This document shows positions 7,226 through 15,720 of a DNA stretch of 22,105 bases, one piece after another (positions within the stretch are counted from its first letter, which is position 1; each line of letters starts with the position of its first letter). The stretch covers positions 1 to 22,105 of the forward strand of contig CALVQZ010000013.1 of NCBI GenBank assembly GCA_944358275.1, written 5' to 3'. Under the pieces are notes generated by a model. It was not told the origin of the DNA. It was given only the letters and a program-made list of their open reading frames with translations, and searched no databases. This DNA comes from an uncultured Bacilli bacterium (GTDB taxonomy: Bacteria; Bacillota_I; Bacilli_A; RF39; UBA660). The position numbers were made by a program, and so were the translations under genes.

Positions 7226-10174
7226 ATGTATTTAAAACAAATTAGAATTAGTGGATTTAAATCTTTTGCAGATAGAATCAATATAGAATTAGAACAAGGT
7301 ATTACTGGTATTGTTGGACCAAATGGAAGTGGTAAAAGTAATATCGTGGATGCTGTTCGTTGGGTTTTAGGTGAGCAGTCAGTTAAGTCTCTTCGTGGAG
7401 AAGGGGGTATGAGTGATGTTATATTTTCAGGTAGCAAATCTCGTAATTCTTCTAATAGTGCTTCAGTAGCACTCGTATTTGATAATTCTGATCATTCTTT
7501 AAAAATTGATTTTACTGAAGTATCTATTAAAAGAACAATATATAGAAGTGGTGAAAATGAATATTATATAAATAATGAAAAAGTAAGACTTAAAGATATA
7601 AATGAGCTTCTTATGGATAGCAGAAGTACAAAAGAATCTTTTTCTATTATATCTCAAGGAGATATTGCAAATGTTTTAAGTAGTAAACCAGAAGATAGAA
7701 GAATAATATTTGAGAGTGCATCAGGTGTACTTAAATATAAAAAAAGAAAAGAAGAAGCTGAAAAAAAATTAGCAAGAACTCATGAAAATATTGATAGAGT
7801 AAACGATATAATAAATGAACTTGAAATGCAAGTAACACCTTTAAAAGAACAATGTGAAAAAGCTACTAAGTATTTAAATGCAAAAAAAGAATTAGAAGAT
7901 GTAGAAATATCTTTAATAGTTACTGATTTAGAAAATCTTAATAATGAATATAATGAATTAAAAAATAAAATGGAATTACTTAATAACAATATTCTTGATT
8001 TATCTAAATCTAATAATATTTATGATGTTGAGTTATCTAAGAAAAAGATTGAATTATCAAATTTAAATAACAAGTTATATGAAAAACAAAATAAACTTAT
8101 AAATATTACTAAAGAAGTAGAAAGATTAAATGGAGAAAAGATTTTAATTTCTGAAAGAAAAAAATATGAAGTAGAGGATATTAAACTTCATAATAATATG
8201 CTTAGTTTAAAAGAAGAAGAATTAAAGTGTAATAATTCTATTTCTTTATTGAATAAAGAAATAGATATTATAAATAAAGAGATGGAAGAGGCGAATATAT
8301 TATTATCTAAATATTCTAATGAGTTAAATAATTTAGAAATAGATAAAGCAAAATTGTTTAGTGAATATAACCTTAAAACAAAGATGCTTACAAATAATGA
8401 GTATAGAATTGTTACTTTAGAAAATTCTATAGATAACAATGATAAATATCCTTATGCCGTAAAAAGTGTGCTTAATAATCCTAAATTAAAAGGTGTTTGT
8501 GATACTTTAGGTAATATTATAGATATTCCAAATAAGTATGTAAATGCGATAGATACAGCACTAGGTTATAGTATTACTTATGTAATAACTGAATTAGAAA
8601 AAGATGCGAAAAGTGCGATTGAATATTTAAAAGATAATAAGTTAGGTAGAGTTACATTCTTTCCTTTAAATGTAATAGAAGCAAAAAGAATTGATGAAAT
8701 TACTTTAAATGCTATTAAGAATATTGATGGTTTTATTGATATAGCATGCAATTTAGTAAATTATAACGACAAATATAAAAATATTATTTTAAATCAACTT
8801 GGTAATATTATAGTAGTAGATAATATGGATACTGCAAGTATTGTAAGTAAAAAAATAAATCATAGGTATAGAATTGTTACTTTAGATGGTGAAATTATCC
8901 ATGTTGGTGGTAGTTTAACAGGTGGAATTAACAAGAAAAATACTAGTGTTATTTTAGATAAAATGGAACTTGATAAGTTGTTTATAGAAAAGAATAAATT
9001 AAATAGTCGTTTAGATGAGTTAGATATTAGTATTAAAAATAATAAAGAGCAAATAGAAAGCGTTAGTATTAAAAAAGATGGAGTTAATAGAAAAGTTATA
9101 TATAACTCTGAAATTTTGAATATAAAGACTAATGAATTAAATTTATTTAACGAAAAACTTAATAGTATTAAAAATAATATATCTAGTATAGATAGTACAT
9201 TAAATAATAGTTTAAGTAGTGATGAAGAGAATATCATAAATAAATATTATGAAACAGTTAAGATTAAAGATACTATTGTTAGTGATATAAATAGATTAAA
9301 TATATCTATTAAAGAAAAAGAAGATGAAATAAGCATTTTGGAGCATGATTTTAAAACATCTAGTAGTGAATACTATAAGAAGCAAAATGAAATAAAAGAA
9401 TTAGAAATTAAAGTTGGAAAGATAGATGTAAAATTAGATACTCTTCTTAATACAATAAGAGAAGACTATAATATTACTTATGAGAAGGCTAAAAGAGATT
9501 ATGTTTTATCAATGCCTATTGATGAAGCTAGAATGAAAGTTAATGAACTAAAAAATATAATAAAAGAGTTAGGTATAGTAAATTTAGGTGCAATAGATGA
9601 GTATGAGAGGATTAAAAATAGATATGAATTTTTAAATAATCAAAAGAATGATTTATTTAAAGCAGAAAATACTTTATTAGATATAATAAAAGAGATGGAT
9701 TCTGTAATGGCACATGAGTTTAGTGAAACATTTAACGCAATTGAAAAAGAATTTAGGTGTGTATTTAAAGAGTTATTTAATGGAGGAGATGCTTATTTAA
9801 AACTTACAAATCCTGATAATATGTTAGAAACAGGTATAGATATAGTCGCACTTCCTCCAGGTAAAAAACTAACATCAATAAGTTTACTTAGTGGTGGTGA
9901 GAAAGCTCTTACTGCAATATCTTTATTATTTGCAATATTAAGAGTTAAACCTGTACCTTTTTGTATATTAGATGAAGTAGAAGCACCTCTTGATGAAGCG
10001 AATGTAGATATATTTGGTAAATATATAAAAAGGATAGAAGACTCTACACAATTTATTATTATTACTCATAAGAAGAAGACTATGGAATATGCAAAAGTAT
10101 TATATGGAATAACAATGCAAGAGTCTGGAGTATCTAAATTAGTAAGTGTTAGATTAGAAGAAATAGGTGATTAA
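7226..10174 (+). CDS. smc: Chromosome segregation/condensation ATPase SMC
   Basis: Forms the SMC-ScpAB condensin that organises and separates sister chromosomes. At 982 residues it is clearly shorter than the roughly 1190 of Bacillus subtilis and near the compact SMCs of Mollicutes, the difference lying in the coiled-coil arms. Order: N-terminal head with Walker A GPNGSGKSN (31-39), coiled coil (about 165-400), hinge (about 405-570, ending near HVGGSLTGG), returning coiled coil (about 575-810), C-terminal head with the ABC signature LSGGEK (888-893) and Walker B ILDE (Asp916, Glu917), then the ITHKKKTME switch region. The hinge glycines are present. It is directly abutted by the methyltransferase gene: the TAA stop is immediately followed by ATG. 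scpA and scpB are not in the window. Confidence 0.96.
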   Translation: MYLKQIRISGFKSFADRINIELEQGITGIVGPNGSGKSNIVDAVRWVLGEQSVKSLRGEGGMSDVIFSGSKSRNSSNSASVALVFDNSDHSLKIDFTEVSIKRTIYRSGENEYYINNEKVRLKDINELLMDSRSTKESFSIISQGDIANVLSSKPEDRRIIFESASGVLKYKKRKEEAEKKLARTHENIDRVNDIINELEMQVTPLKEQCEKATKYLNAKKELEDVEISLIVTDLENLNNEYNELKNKMELLNNNILDLSKSNNIYDVELSKKKIELSNLNNKLYEKQNKLINITKEVERLNGEKILISERKKYEVEDIKLHNNMLSLKEEELKCNNSISLLNKEIDIINKEMEEANILLSKYSNELNNLEIDKAKLFSEYNLKTKMLTNNEYRIVTLENSIDNNDKYPYAVKSVLNNPKLKGVCDTLGNIIDIPNKYVNAIDTALGYSITYVITELEKDAKSAIEYLKDNKLGRVTFFPLNVIEAKRIDEITLNAIKNIDGFIDIACNLVNYNDKYKNIILNQLGNIIVVDNMDTASIVSKKINHRYRIVTLDGEIIHVGGSLTGGINKKNTSVILDKMELDKLFIEKNKLNSRLDELDISIKNNKEQIESVSIKKDGVNRKVIYNSEILNIKTNELNLFNEKLNSIKNNISSIDSTLNNSLSSDEENIINKYYETVKIKDTIVSDINRLNISIKEKEDEISILEHDFKTSSSEYYKKQNEIKELEIKVGKIDVKLDTLLNTIREDYNITYEKAKRDYVLSMPIDEARMKVNELKNIIKELGIVNLGAIDEYERIKNRYEFLNNQKNDLFKAENTLLDIIKEMDSVMAHEFSETFNAIEKEFRCVFKELFNGGDAYLKLTNPDNMLETGIDIVALPPGKKLTSISLLSGGEKALTAISLLFAILRVKPVPFCILDEVEAPLDEANVDIFGKYIKRIEDSTQFIIITHKKKTMEYAKVLYGITMQESGVSKLVSVRLEEIGD

Positions 10175-11029
10175 ATGAAAGTAGCAAATAATTGGAAAGA
10201 TTATGAATTGTTAGAGATGAAAAATGGGATGAAAAAAGAAAGATGGGGTGAGTATGTTTTAGTTAGACCTGACCCACAAATAATATGGACATCTCCTAGT
10301 AATTTTAATGATTATGATGCAATATATCATAGAAGTAATAAAGGTGGTGGACATTGGGAATACAAAAGAAAGTTAAAAGATAACTGGCAAGTTAGGTATA
10401 AAGATTTAACTTTTAATATAAAACCAATGGGATTTAAACATACAGGGCTTTTTCCTGAACAAGCAGTTAATTGGGACTATATGATAGAAAAGATTAGGAA
10501 TGCTAATAGAAGTATTAAAGTATTGAATTTATTTGCATATACAGGTGGTGCAACTGTTGCATGTCTTTATGCAGGTGCATCAGTATGTCACGTTGATTCG
10601 TCAAAAGGTATGGTAGCTTGGGCTAAAGAAAATGTAATTTCATCTAATTTACAAGATAGGCCTGTTAGATATATAGTTGACGATGTTGTAAAGTTTGTAG
10701 AAAGAGAAATAAGAAGAGGAAATAAATATGATGCGATTGTGATGGATCCACCTAGTTATGGAAGAGGTACAAATGGTGAAGTTTGGGATATTGAAAAAGA
10801 TTTATATAACCTAGTTTCATTATGCAGTAAACTACTTTCAGATAAACCCTTGTTCTTTATAATCAATTCTTATACTTCTTCACTTTCCTCTTCCATCTTA
10901 AAAACGATCTTAAAAATGATAATAAAAGAAAAAGGCACTATAACAGATGACGAAATAGCTCTTCCTTTAAAAAGCAGTGACATAACACTTCCTTGTGGTG
11001 TATATGCTAGATGGGAATCTAATGATTAA
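10175..11029 (+). CDS. Class I SAM-dependent methyltransferase, RlmI/RlmK-like
   Basis: A 284-residue cytoplasmic methyltransferase. The SAM-binding motif I region is VLNLFAYTGGATVACLYAGA (about 115-134), followed by the acidic residue HVDSSK, and motif IV is MDPPSYGRG (Asp191 and on), the arrangement of COG1092-type 23S rRNA (cytosine-C5) methyltransferases. The N-terminal PUA domain of RlmI is absent; instead about 90 residues with WKDYELLEMKNG and a Trp-rich stretch precede the catalytic domain, as in the shorter Firmicutes members. The target base cannot be told from sequence. It starts right after the smc stop, and its 3' end overlaps the pseudouridine synthase gene by eight bases, forming a smc-methyltransferase-synthase operon. 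Confidence 0.87.
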   Translation: MKVANNWKDYELLEMKNGMKKERWGEYVLVRPDPQIIWTSPSNFNDYDAIYHRSNKGGGHWEYKRKLKDNWQVRYKDLTFNIKPMGFKHTGLFPEQAVNWDYMIEKIRNANRSIKVLNLFAYTGGATVACLYAGASVCHVDSSKGMVAWAKENVISSNLQDRPVRYIVDDVVKFVEREIRRGNKYDAIVMDPPSYGRGTNGEVWDIEKDLYNLVSLCSKLLSDKPLFFIINSYTSSLSSSILKTILKMIIKEKGTITDDEIALPLKSSDITLPCGVYARWESND

Positions 11030-11648
11030 AGTACTTTATGAAGATAATCACATCATAGTCGTAGTAAAAGAATATAATATTCCAGTACAAGCAGATTCAA
11101 GTAATGATTTAGATATGCTTACAATTATAAAAAAATATTTAAAAGAAAAGTACGAAAAAAAAGGTAATGTATATCTTGGGCTTGTTCATAGATTAGATAG
11201 ACCTGTAGGTGGTGTAATGGTTTTTGCAAAAACTAGTAAAGCAGCATCTAGATTATCTAATGAAATTAGACTAAAAAAAGTAGAAAAAAGATATATGGCA
11301 CTTGTACACAATAAGGCAAAAGAAAAAGAAGTATTGAAAGATAAATTGTTAAAAGATGAAAAGACTAATACTTCTTATGTAGATGAAAAAGGTAAAGAAT
11401 CTATATTAGAATATAATTTAATAGAGTATAGAAAAAATATGTCACTTATAGATATTAACTTAATAACAGGAAGACACCATCAAATAAGAGTACAATTATC
11501 ACATCATGGATATCCAATATATGGAGATCAAAAATATGGAATAGATAAAAGTGGTATACAGATACATTTATGGGCATATAAACTTAAATTTAAACACCCA
11601 ACAAAAGATGAAATAATGGAATTTACTTATTATCCAGACTTTAAATAA
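11022..11648 (+). CDS. RluA-family RNA pseudouridine synthase
   Basis: A 208-residue synthase that isomerises uridine to pseudouridine in rRNA or tRNA. The catalytic motif HRLDRPVGGV contains the nucleophile Asp59, and the conserved GRHHQIRVQLSHHGYPIYGD block follows. There is no N-terminal S4 RNA-binding domain, so it is a stand-alone catalytic unit, like the short RluA types. ATG 11022, in the AATGATTAA junction that also holds the methyltransferase stop, gives the family's usual beginning MIKVLYEDNHIIVV; an ATG further upstream at 10995 would add nine residues without a better ribosome site. The specific substrate is unknown. Confidence 0.92.
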   Translation: MIKVLYEDNHIIVVVKEYNIPVQADSSNDLDMLTIIKKYLKEKYEKKGNVYLGLVHRLDRPVGGVMVFAKTSKAASRLSNEIRLKKVEKRYMALVHNKAKEKEVLKDKLLKDEKTNTSYVDEKGKESILEYNLIEYRKNMSLIDINLITGRHHQIRVQLSHHGYPIYGDQKYGIDKSGIQIHLWAYKLKFKHPTKDEIMEFTYYPDFK

Positions 11649-11687
11649 AATGTATGATGCTTACAATTGACTTTTAAAAATTATAGA

Positions 11688-11728
11688 AAAAAATAGAAAT
11701 TCTATAAAGAATAGAGTTCCTATTTTTT
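11688..11728 (+). terminator. Terminator of the smc operon
   Basis: Long inverted repeat beginning AAAAAATAG and ending CTATTTTTT (about 18 pairs with one mismatch and one G-U), followed by further T. Confidence 0.8.
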
Positions 11729-11773
11729 ATTTCAATAAAATGTAAATAAATCTCAGATAGATAGTCATAAATT

Positions 11774-11809
11774 AAAAAGAGAAGTCTAACTATATAGATT
11801 TCTCTTTTT
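11774..11809. terminator. Terminator at the 3' end of the 85-residue gene
   Basis: AAAAAGAGAAGTCTA / TAGATTTCTCTTTTT, a 15-pair stem with one G-U and a six-base loop, with T runs in both directions. It lies just after the stop of the minus-strand gene. Confidence 0.75.
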
Positions 11810-11817
11810 ATTATGAA

Positions 11818-12075
11818 TTATTTTTTTAAAAACTTCTTTTCTGTATCTTTATATAAATCTACTACTACTTTATAAGTCGCACTACTTAATTTATTTTTAT
11901 ATTCTTCAATTACTTTAAGTCCATTCGTATATATTTCTTCCCATCTTGTTTTTATTACTTCATATATAGTATCTAATTCAATATTACTAAGTTTTACATT
12001 TTGTTTTCTTGCAAATTCTACTATATCACTTTTTTTAAGTGCATCTACATATTTCTTAATTATATTTGTATACAT
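11818..12075 (-). CDS. Small conserved-looking protein of unknown function
   Basis: An 85-residue, mostly helical, charged protein (MYTNIIKKYVDALKKSDIVE at the start, ending KKFLKK). No membrane segment, no cysteine. The pattern 'short N-terminal helix, then FARKQNVKLSNIELDTIYEVIK' recalls the DUF2624/YqfT family of Firmicutes, but I would not assign it without a search. It has a strong ribosome site, GAGGTG five bases before ATG, and its own terminator, and is divergent from the penicillin-binding protein gene with only 68 bases between them. A TATAAT box lies in that gap on the minus strand. Confidence 0.75.
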   Translation of the reverse strand: MYTNIIKKYVDALKKSDIVEFARKQNVKLSNIELDTIYEVIKTRWEEIYTNGLKVIEEYKNKLSSATYKVVVDLYKDTEKKFLKK

Positions 12076-12135
12076 AATTTCACCTCTATTTAATTATATG
12101 TATAAACTTAATAATATTAACAAAAATAATAATGT

Positions 12136-12149
12136 GAGGTGATATTATT
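12136..12149 (+). promoter_or_regulatory. Ribosome site and ATT start codon of the PBP gene
   Basis: GAGGTG (12136-12141), five bases, then ATT (12147-12149). The same GAGGTG-N5 layout precedes ATG in the genes starting at 12075, 18689 and 18847. A TGA lies in frame at 12135-12137, so no ATG, GTG or TTG can serve until GTG 12189, which has no ribosome site. Confidence 0.6.
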
Positions 12150-14144
12150 AAGAATAAAAATTTAAGATTTGATATATTAAAAATAATCGTGATAATATCA
12201 TTTTCTATTATGTTTATTAGATTATTTTTTATAATGATTATAGATAATAAAAAGTATGAAGAAAATTTAAATTATCTAGTTTATTCAGAAATTGAAGGTG
12301 AAAGTGCTCCTCGTGGTAGAATTTATGATAGAAATCATAAACTTCTTGTAGATAATGTTGGTATTAAAAGTATTTATTATAAAAGAGTAAGTGGTATGAG
12401 TATAGATGATGAAATAGAAGTTGCAAGAATGTTGAGTGAGGTTTTAGATTTAGATTATGAAAGTGTTACTACAAGTATGATTAAAGACTTGTGGTTAGTT
12501 ATAAATAGAGATGTTTCTGATGATAAAATTAAAACATCGGAATGGGAAAGCTTAAAGGCAAGAAAAATAACTAGTTCAGATATACTTATTTTAAAAAGGA
12601 ATAGAATTACAGAAGAAGAACTATCTTCTATAGATAAAAAGGTAGCATACATCTATTATCTTATGAATAATGGCTATTCATATCAAGAGAAATTGATAAA
12701 AAAGAGTGTTACTGATAAAGAATATGCGATTATAAACGAACAATTAGATAAATATAAAGGAATAATTCCAAAACTTAGTTGGGAAAGAAAATATATATAT
12801 GGTGATACTTTAAGAGGAATATTTGGTAATGTTTCTGGTATAGAAGTTGGTATAACTGAAGAATTAAAAGAATACTATCTTGATAAAGGTTATAGTATCA
12901 CAGATAGAGTAGGGCTAAGCGGTCTAGAGTTACAATATGATGAATATTTACAGGGTGAAAAAGCAGTATATAAAAACTTAGGAAATGGACTAGAATTAGT
13001 TAAAGAAGCTAAAAGAGGTAATGATTTAGTATTATCTATCGATATAGATCTACAATTAGAAGCAGAAAAGATAATAGAAGAAGAAATGATTAAAACAAAA
13101 AAAGAACCTAATACTGAATATTTTAACAGAGTATTTGCAATAGTAAGTGACCCAAATAATGGTGATATTTTAGCAATGATAGCAAAAGTATTAAACAAAG
13201 GTAAAGTATATGATTATACTGCATATTTACCAACTTCATCAGTTACAGTAGGTTCTGTAATTAAAGGTGCTAGTATTTCAGTTGGATATAAAGAAGGTGT
13301 TATAGATATAGGAACAGTTATAAAAGATGAATGTGTAAAACTTATGAATACTCCACTAAAATGCTCATGGAATAGAAATGGTTTAGGAAATTTAGATGAT
13401 ATAAATGCACTTAGATTATCATCAAATGCATACCAGTTTAAAACTGCAATGAAAGTTGCAAACTTTAATTATTATTATAATGCACCATTCTCATTTAATA
13501 ACGATCCATTTAAAAAATATAGAACTATGTTTAATTCATATGGACTTGGAGTAAAAACTGGTATAGATTTACCTAATGAAAGTATTGGAATAGTAGGAAA
13601 AAATGATACACCTGGTTTACTTCTTGACTTTTCTATAGGACAATACGACACATACACTCCATTACAATTAACTCAATATATAAATACTATAGCAAATAAA
13701 GGTAGTAGAATTAAATTAAACTTACTAAAAAGCGTTCATAAAAGTAGTGATAAAGAACTAAGTGATGAAATATTACTTTATAATAAAGCATATGTTTTAA
13801 ATAAAGTAGATTTAGATGAAAAATATATAAATAGAATAAGAGAAGGTTTTAAAGCAGTTTTAGGATACACTGGTACAGGTTATGGATATATAGATATAAA
13901 ATATAATCCAGCAGGTAAAACAGGTACATCACAAAGCTTTTTTGATAGCGATAATAATGGAGTAATAGATAAAGAGACAATTTCATCAACTTTTGCTGGG
14001 TTTGCTCCTTATGATGATCCTAAAATGAGCATAGTAGTAGTAACACCAGATGTAAGTCACATATATGGAGGAAACTATCTTTCTTCTATAAATAGACGAA
14101 TTAGTCAACAAATTAGTAAAAAATACTTTGAAATTTATAAATAA
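12147..14144 (+). CDS. Class B penicillin-binding protein (PBP2/FtsI type), ATT start
   Basis: A D,D-transpeptidase that cross-links peptidoglycan at the outer membrane face. From the proposed ATT start it has 665 residues: a short basic tail (KNKNLRFDILK), one transmembrane helix (about 12-34), then the class B hallmark APRGRIYDRNHKLLVDN (from about residue 54), a dimerisation region, and the transpeptidase domain with SVIK (Ser370 nucleophile, Lys373), SSN (425-427) and KTGT (591-594). All three catalytic motifs are intact. Right after KTGTSQ lies an acidic loop, DSDNNGVIDKE (600-610), like a calcium-binding EF-hand loop. Starting at GTG 12189 would drop the basic tail and part of the helix and has no ribosome site. 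It could serve elongation (PBP2) or division; no rodA, ftsW or mre gene is nearby to decide. Confidence 0.93.
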   Translation: MKNKNLRFDILKIIVIISFSIMFIRLFFIMIIDNKKYEENLNYLVYSEIEGESAPRGRIYDRNHKLLVDNVGIKSIYYKRVSGMSIDDEIEVARMLSEVLDLDYESVTTSMIKDLWLVINRDVSDDKIKTSEWESLKARKITSSDILILKRNRITEEELSSIDKKVAYIYYLMNNGYSYQEKLIKKSVTDKEYAIINEQLDKYKGIIPKLSWERKYIYGDTLRGIFGNVSGIEVGITEELKEYYLDKGYSITDRVGLSGLELQYDEYLQGEKAVYKNLGNGLELVKEAKRGNDLVLSIDIDLQLEAEKIIEEEMIKTKKEPNTEYFNRVFAIVSDPNNGDILAMIAKVLNKGKVYDYTAYLPTSSVTVGSVIKGASISVGYKEGVIDIGTVIKDECVKLMNTPLKCSWNRNGLGNLDDINALRLSSNAYQFKTAMKVANFNYYYNAPFSFNNDPFKKYRTMFNSYGLGVKTGIDLPNESIGIVGKNDTPGLLLDFSIGQYDTYTPLQLTQYINTIANKGSRIKLNLLKSVHKSSDKELSDEILLYNKAYVLNKVDLDEKYINRIREGFKAVLGYTGTGYGYIDIKYNPAGKTGTSQSFFDSDNNGVIDKETISSTFAGFAPYDDPKMSIVVVTPDVSHIYGGNYLSSINRRISQQISKKYFEIYK

Positions 14145-14156
14145 TTTGCTATAATA
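14129..14156 (+). promoter_or_regulatory. Promoter of rpmG-efp
   Basis: TTGAAA, 16-base spacer, TATAAT with a TGC extension, overlapping the 3' end of the PBP gene and 28 bases before the rpmG ATG. Confidence 0.75.
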
Positions 14157-14184
14157 TAGAAGTTAAAAAGAAGGAGTGTGTTTT

Positions 14185-14349
14185 ATGGCAAAGTCTGGTA
14201 ACAGAGAAAGAATTACTTTAGTATGTGCTGAATGTGATGAAGAAAACTATAGAACAGTAAAAAATAAAAAAAATGATACTGAAAGATTAGAGTTAAACAA
14301 ATATTGTTCTAGATGTAATAAATCTACAAAACATAAAGAAAAGAAATAA
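14185..14349 (+). CDS. rpmG: 50S ribosomal protein L33
   Basis: A 54-residue protein, the normal L33 length, beginning MAKSGNRERITLVCAECDEE. It is the zinc-ribbon form with two CxxC pairs (Cys14, Cys17, Cys41, Cys44), rather than the C-minus form used under zinc starvation. L33 sits near the E site of the large subunit. AAGGAG precedes the ATG by nine bases. It shares a message with efp, which starts 24 bases after its stop. Confidence 0.96.
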   Translation: MAKSGNRERITLVCAECDEENYRTVKNKKNDTERLELNKYCSRCNKSTKHKEKK

Positions 14350-14373
14350 TTCTAATATAGGTGGGTGTTTTCT

Positions 14374-14931
14374 ATGGTAAATGTTAACGATATTAAAAAT
14401 GGTATGACTATCGAAGTTGATGGTAATATTTACACAATTTTAGAATTTCAACATGTTAAACCTGGTAAAGGTGCTGCATTTGTAAAGATGAAATTAAAAA
14501 ATTTAAGAACAGGTTCAATTATAGAACAAACTTTTAATTCAAGTACAAAAGTTGGAAAAGCAATGATAGAAAAAAAGACAATGCAATACTTATATAATGA
14601 TGGAAATAATTATGTATTTATGGATATGAATGATTATTCACAAATTGAATTACCTCTATCGCAAATTGAAGAAGAAAGTAAATTCTTAACTGAGAACTTA
14701 GAAGTAGATATTTTATATTATAATACAGAAATGTTGGGTGTAAATTTACCTGAAAAAGTTGAATTAGAAGTTATTAAAACAGAGCCTGGAATTAAAGGAA
14801 ATACTGCTACAACTGCAACAAAAGAAGCAGAATTAAATACAGGATTAGTAGTAAGAGTTCCATTGTTCATAAATGAAGGTGATGTTGTTATAGTATCAAC
14901 TAAAGATGGTAAGTATGTATCAAGGAAGTAG
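14374..14931 (+). CDS. efp: Elongation factor P
   Basis: A 185-residue translation factor that binds between the P and E sites and relieves ribosomes stalled at polyproline stretches. The three beta-barrel domains are all present at normal length; the tip loop is HVKPGKGAAFVKMKL with Lys32 at the residue modified in other bacteria (5-aminopentanol in Bacillus, beta-lysine in Escherichia). Domain III ends LFINEGDVVIVSTKDGKYVSR. I chose ATG 14374 rather than an in-frame GTG at 14365, since the ribosome site GGTGGG would overlap that GTG. No modification enzyme gene is present in this window. Confidence 0.97.
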   Translation: MVNVNDIKNGMTIEVDGNIYTILEFQHVKPGKGAAFVKMKLKNLRTGSIIEQTFNSSTKVGKAMIEKKTMQYLYNDGNNYVFMDMNDYSQIELPLSQIEEESKFLTENLEVDILYYNTEMLGVNLPEKVELEVIKTEPGIKGNTATTATKEAELNTGLVVRVPLFINEGDVVIVSTKDGKYVSRK

Positions 14932-14947
14932 AGATACTTCTTTTTTT
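14925..14947 (+). terminator. Terminator after efp
   Basis: GAAGTA-gaga-TACTTC hairpin followed by seven T; the stem includes the efp stop codon. Confidence 0.75.
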
Positions 14948-15007
14948 GTTGACAAAAAAATATTATTTGACAAAATAAATATCAACTTAAAAGGGGGAAT
15001 TTAGTTT

Positions 15008-15637
15008 ATGAAAAAAGTAAAAAACATAGAAATGCAAATCTATGAAATGTTGGGTGTAAAAACATTTAGAAATATATTATTTTCAATACAATATTTTTTA
15101 TTTAATTTATTTTTTTGACTTTTCTAAATCAAAAGAAGAAATAAAAAATATATACCATAGTAATACAAACAACTATAGTTTGGGTAAAATAAAAGATGTA
15201 AATGATTTAAAAAATGGAAAAAGAACTTATATTTAAATACTTCAATTCATTTATTTGGTTTATTTTGTTGTTTAGATAATGTGAAGTTAATAATTAAAGG
15301 AATTGGTACAATAACAGAATTTACATTAACTACACTACTTGTAATATTGAATTTATACTGCCTTATGCTACAAAGATATAACTATATTAGATTTAATAAA
15401 GTTATAAAGAAAATAGAAGATAAGAAGAAGAGTAAAGATGAAGAAACTAAAAAAGAAATACAAAAAGAATATTCAAATGATAATGTTAAAGAACAAGTAA
15501 TAATTAAAAGCAATACTTTTGATACTAAAAAATCTCTTGAAGAATTAAAACAATATTGTGAATATTTAAAAAGCATAAAAGAAGATTCCAAATACTATAC
15601 AAATGAAAATATAAAAGAAAAGTGCAAATCTTTATAA
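15008..15637 (+). pseudogene. Frameshifted membrane-protein gene
   Basis: A good ribosome site (AAAAGGGGG) precedes ATG 15008, which opens a frame stopping at TGA 15116 after 36 residues, at a run of seven T. Coding-like sequence then continues in the +1 frame (FDFSKSKEEIKNIYHSN and on) until TAA 15234, and from about 15233 in the original frame (LNTSIHLFGLFCCLDNV) through to TAA 15637. Two compensating one-base length changes would restore one protein of about 209 residues: a soluble N-terminal part, a hydrophobic segment (translated from about 15290-15390) and a charged helical tail. The 3' piece alone has an in-frame GTG at 15281 but no ribosome site. I do not recognise the family. It may be a decayed gene, or the indels may be homopolymer sequencing errors. 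Confidence 0.6.
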
Positions 15638-15641
15638 TTAT

Positions 15642-15667
15642 AAGCGCTAATAAATAGTGTTTTTTTT
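15642..15667 (+). terminator. Terminator after the frameshifted gene
   Basis: AAGCGCTA-ataaa-TAGTGTTT hairpin (two G-U pairs) leading into eight or more T. Confidence 0.65.
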
Positions 15668-15671
15668 CAGT

Positions 15672-15699
15672 AATATTTTACTATCATTTTTAATACAAT
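15672..15699 (+). promoter_or_regulatory. Sigma-E-like promoter of spoIIIAH
   Basis: AATATT (15672-15677), 14-base spacer, AATACAAT (15692-15699). This fits the Bacillus sigma-E pattern of an ATATT-ending -35 and a CATACAnT -10, and is placed 21 bases before the ATG. Confidence 0.5.
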
Positions 15700-15720
15700 A
15701 TTATAGAAAATGGAGGACAT

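Noticed and set aside
7780..9237. Several minus-strand frames inside smc
   Set aside because: They are shadows of the AT-rich coiled-coil coding sequence, rich in Ser, Leu and Phe, with no start signals.
12455..13657. Three minus-strand frames inside the PBP gene
   Set aside because: They are antisense to a gene with intact catalytic motifs and have no ribosome sites.
15111..15118. Programmed frameshift at the seven-T run
   Set aside because: A second shift back is needed about 115 bases later and no stimulatory structure is evident; decay or sequencing error is simpler.
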